Positions 61,201 to 64,000 of a DNA stretch of 64,000 bases are shown piece by piece. Under the pieces are notes generated by a model. The model ran no database searches, had not been told where the DNA came from, and saw only the letters and a list, made by a program, of their open reading frames with translations. Origin of the DNA: Sebastes aleutianus (lineage: Eukaryota > Chordata > Actinopteri > Perciformes > Sebastidae); NCBI GenBank assembly GCA_916700875.1, contig CAKAKS010000031.1:9958977-10022976 (forward strand), written 5' to 3'. Each line of letters opens with the position of its first letter. Within the stretch, counting starts at the first letter, position 1. Made by a program: the position numbers and the translations under genes.

Positions 61201-64000
61201 ACCAAATCCAATGCCTGAAGTGGGACTCAGATCAGTGGACATCTGAGGAGTATTGCTTATTATAGCTGCTTAAATTGAATCATGAGAAGCACGACTGACA
61301 GATCAATGGCTTTGTATCCTGTGCGGTACAAGTTAACGGTGAACATTTCATAGACAACTAGACTAGATACTAGGCTAATACTGTGCTTGACATAACATGT
61401 CTTAAAGCAACATTTGAAACTACCTGATCGTGTGCCAGTATACAGTAACTACTGTAAAATAGAGTGAAGGTGGTGGTTCAGCAGGTGTAATCTTGAATAA
61501 TTTGATATCAATCATGAGGGAAAAAAGAAGTTACTTAAAGGCAAAGCTGTGGCGTTGGAGAAATATTTTTACAGGAGAGTTTCAGACTTGTTGTCATACC
61601 TTTTTATATTTGGTAAATGACATACATGGCCTCACATCTTTCATTGTTTTTTTGCTTTGGTTTGCTAAAAGCTAACCTGCTAGCTGTATGCTAGAGCAGA
61701 TTTATCTGTATTTAATGGCGTAATGTCTAAATCTGTACGAACACAGTTCCAGTTGTGGGTACTTTGATTTGCATTTTCTGCAGCATTTAACTTATCAGGC
61801 TAGAACTGAATTACATAAAGGTTCATTTAAAAGGTCTTGGGTCAGATTCACCCCGCAGGGCCTCGGCTCTTACAGCTTTCAGATTCACAACTGAGATGCA
61901 TGTTTGGAGTTGTGCACAACCCACAGATCTCTGTGTGTGTCTAATCATCAGGAGAGGATAAATAATGCAATATGTGTGGGTGGCTAGTCAGTTAGTTATC
62001 TAAAATGAGCACACAACAGGGATGCTTCAAGATGGTAGCGTTTGGTGCTAATGTTTTAACTCTTTCTTGGCTTTTTGTCAAACATTATTGTGTCATTACC
62101 TGCTTGTTGCCATTCCTCGTCGTGCCAGAAAGGCCATCGAGAGCTGCCTCTCTTGTTGCTCGAAGAGTTGATGATTGGTTATCTTTGAACATGAAGGTCA
62201 GAGCATGTTATAGCTTCAGGAGTGGAACAGTTGATGTATGAAAGAGTGGTTTTATCATTAAGGTTTTTCTTTAAAAATAGGTATTCCTAGTGTTGTCTGG
62301 AGAGGCTTAAAAGAGCAATTAAAGTGTGCAAGTAATCCGACTACCTCCTTTACATCTGACATTAATATGCACCTTTGACCTTCAGTGTCTAACTGTGCAG
62401 ACAAAACACAAATTCTCACAATACATAATGCGTACAAAATCACTGGAAAATCAATTGAATTCCCAGTCCACATACAACAGAAGATTACAGTAATCGTTGT
62501 TGGCTCTATTGTCCTCCTCTGTGACAGAAATAATTCAGCCTTTCAAAACAATAGTCAGTTGGTTGAAGCGGCTTAACATAAGGCAAAGACGAATAATGAG
62601 CTAAAGACAACAGTGCATGCTTTTTAGTATGTGAGACAATATAACAACTCAGCATTTATTACATGACAAAAACATAAAGTCAGCTCAACTTTACGAGGAT
62701 TTTAGAGACAATGTTGAGTGTAATTATCCATATGTTACATCTGGGTGTAAGAGGCATGGTAATGTAAGTTGTAAAAGGGCACTACGTTTGTCAGTTTATT
62801 CACCTGAATTTTGCATTCACATAATCAAAGCCTCAAATTTCAACTGACAACACAGGTGATGGAAATAAAAGGGTTTACTAGGCCTGCATGGGCTCTGTCA
62901 CCCGATTCGACTGCTATCAAGCCATTGAATAGGCAGTGTTGGTCGCTATAAGCCTCATAGATATGGGTGAGTAGGGCCCTACTATGCCTACTATGCTGTG
63001 AAAGTGAAAGCGAAAACTTAAAAGCAACAAGTTCTAACATGTAACACTGCATGAAACGTTATGTTTTGAACACAGAGAAAAAGGCTTCTTTAGGCAACCA
63101 AAACCACTTGGTTAAGTTTAGGGAAAACATTGTGTTTTGCCTTAAAATAACTATATTTCAAAAGTGAAACAAAGACAACCAGACGTTCTTGGTTTCACAC
63201 AAGATGCAAACCCCAGTCTCCTGGGTGAAAATACTGTATTTTGTGACCGATCCATCGCTCTCGACCTCCACCGCATATGGAGTTTCACGCTGTATATACT
63301 ACAGCGCTTTGGCTTTCGCTTTGGCTCCTGTCATAATTACTACGGTCACTAGAGGTCACTTGAGTCGTCTTTTATTCCTTCTTTCGGTGAGCTACCATGT
63401 GAATCGATGATAAAACATACTAGTGGGTGCAGTAGGGCCCTACTAGCCCACATTTATGAGGCTTATAACCAGTTATAATGCCCCATTTAATGACCTGATA
63501 ACAGGCTAATCGGCTGGCTTTGTGTATTTATTTTTATCAGTTCACTGACAGGCCAGAGTAAAACTAGCTTACTTTTTCTTGACCAGCTTGCCATCTACAG
63601 TACCCAGCATCTGAAACCGAATCGCAACCGCCAGTTTCCTTACACAACTACTGTGTGCAGACTGAAGTCAGTGGTGTGTCACTTAAAGTTCACGATCCTG
63701 GAAGGAGGTGAAAAGCAGCAGTACGGAGGGGAGGGGGGAAAAAGGGCTGAGCGCTCCACAAAGAGACTTTTGCTGTATGTTTGTATGCAGAAAGGAACTC
63801 TGCATCTGAATGTGTTCTGCACTTTATATTTCTCTGCCGAGGTTGTTTGAAGCACTTGACTTTATTATTCTTCCTCATAGCGTATTTTGGATTTAGTCAC
63901 TTTTTTGTTGTTTTCCCAGCGGGCTTTAGATGAGTTTGTGTTTTTTAATTGTGTGATATTTTGTTTTCTTTTTTTGTATTCTATTGTTTGCTGACTTTTT
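61201..64000. other. cdc37l1 3' flank
   Basis: No gene recognised. In human the next gene is AK3 on the opposite strand. I looked for adenylate kinase C-terminal sequence on the minus strand and did not find it. The only structured feature is the TIR element at 62941-63470. Confidence 0.5.
62941..63470. mobile_element. TIR element with 40-bp ends and shared internal module
   Basis: The left end (GGTCGCTATAAGCCTCATAG, with AGTAGGGCCCTACT inside) and right end (CATTTATGAGGCTTATAACC) are inverted over about 40 bp. 530 bp. The interior 63090-63260 is related to 9868-10115. No transposase. Confidence 0.8.

Noticed and set aside
62258..63052. Minus-strand frames tested as the 3' end of ak3
   Set aside because: None resembles adenylate kinase. 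One overlaps a TIR element.

Overview
The window looks like a ray-finned fish genome, most likely a percomorph teleost. Genes are split by GT-AG introns and carry AATAAA/ATTAAA polyadenylation signals. The non-coding DNA is dense in short terminal-inverted-repeat (TIR) elements and long CA/GA microsatellites of teleost type. Nothing prokaryotic is present: no operons, CRISPR arrays or insertion sequences. I see three protein-coding loci, all on the + strand.

Layout: (1) About 1-19492 appears to be intronic or upstream sequence of exd3. It holds only repeats, and I found no other exd3 exon. (2) 19493-20088 carries the last two coding exons of exd3, encoding the Mut7-C zinc-ribbon end of a 3'-5' exonuclease-like protein, followed by a 3' UTR to about 20715. 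(3) 20.7-28.4 kb is an intergenic stretch with TIR elements. (4) 28.4-34.3 kb is the nrarp locus. It has a promoter-like, CpG-rich block with a probable non-coding first exon, a repeat-filled 5' UTR intron, a single coding exon for the 113-aa Notch-regulated ankyrin repeat protein, and a roughly 3-kb 3' UTR. (5) 34.3-53.0 kb is gene-poor and full of TIR elements, microsatellites, a 41-bp minisatellite and LINE remnants. (6) 53341-60771 is cdc37l1, fully reconstructed as 7 coding exons (342 aa), an HSP90 co-chaperone related to CDC37. (7) 61.2-64.0 kb is 3' flank with one more TIR element.

The genes do not form a pathway. exd3 followed by nrarp in the same orientation matches the human 9q34.3 neighbourhood as I remember it. 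CDC37L1 lies on human 9p24, so its adjacency to nrarp is a rearrangement in one of the lineages. nrarp is a feedback inhibitor of Notch signalling; cdc37l1 is a chaperone adaptor.

I did not find a convincing new biological system. The observations most worth a second look are structural. They are a probable 5' UTR intron in nrarp built from a tandem duplication plus a 48-bp-TIR element; a nested insertion with a 9-bp target duplication inside a TIR element of exd3; an internal module shared by three different TIR elements; a large palindromic element at 35.1-36.1 kb; and a minisatellite with a higher-order 82-bp period.
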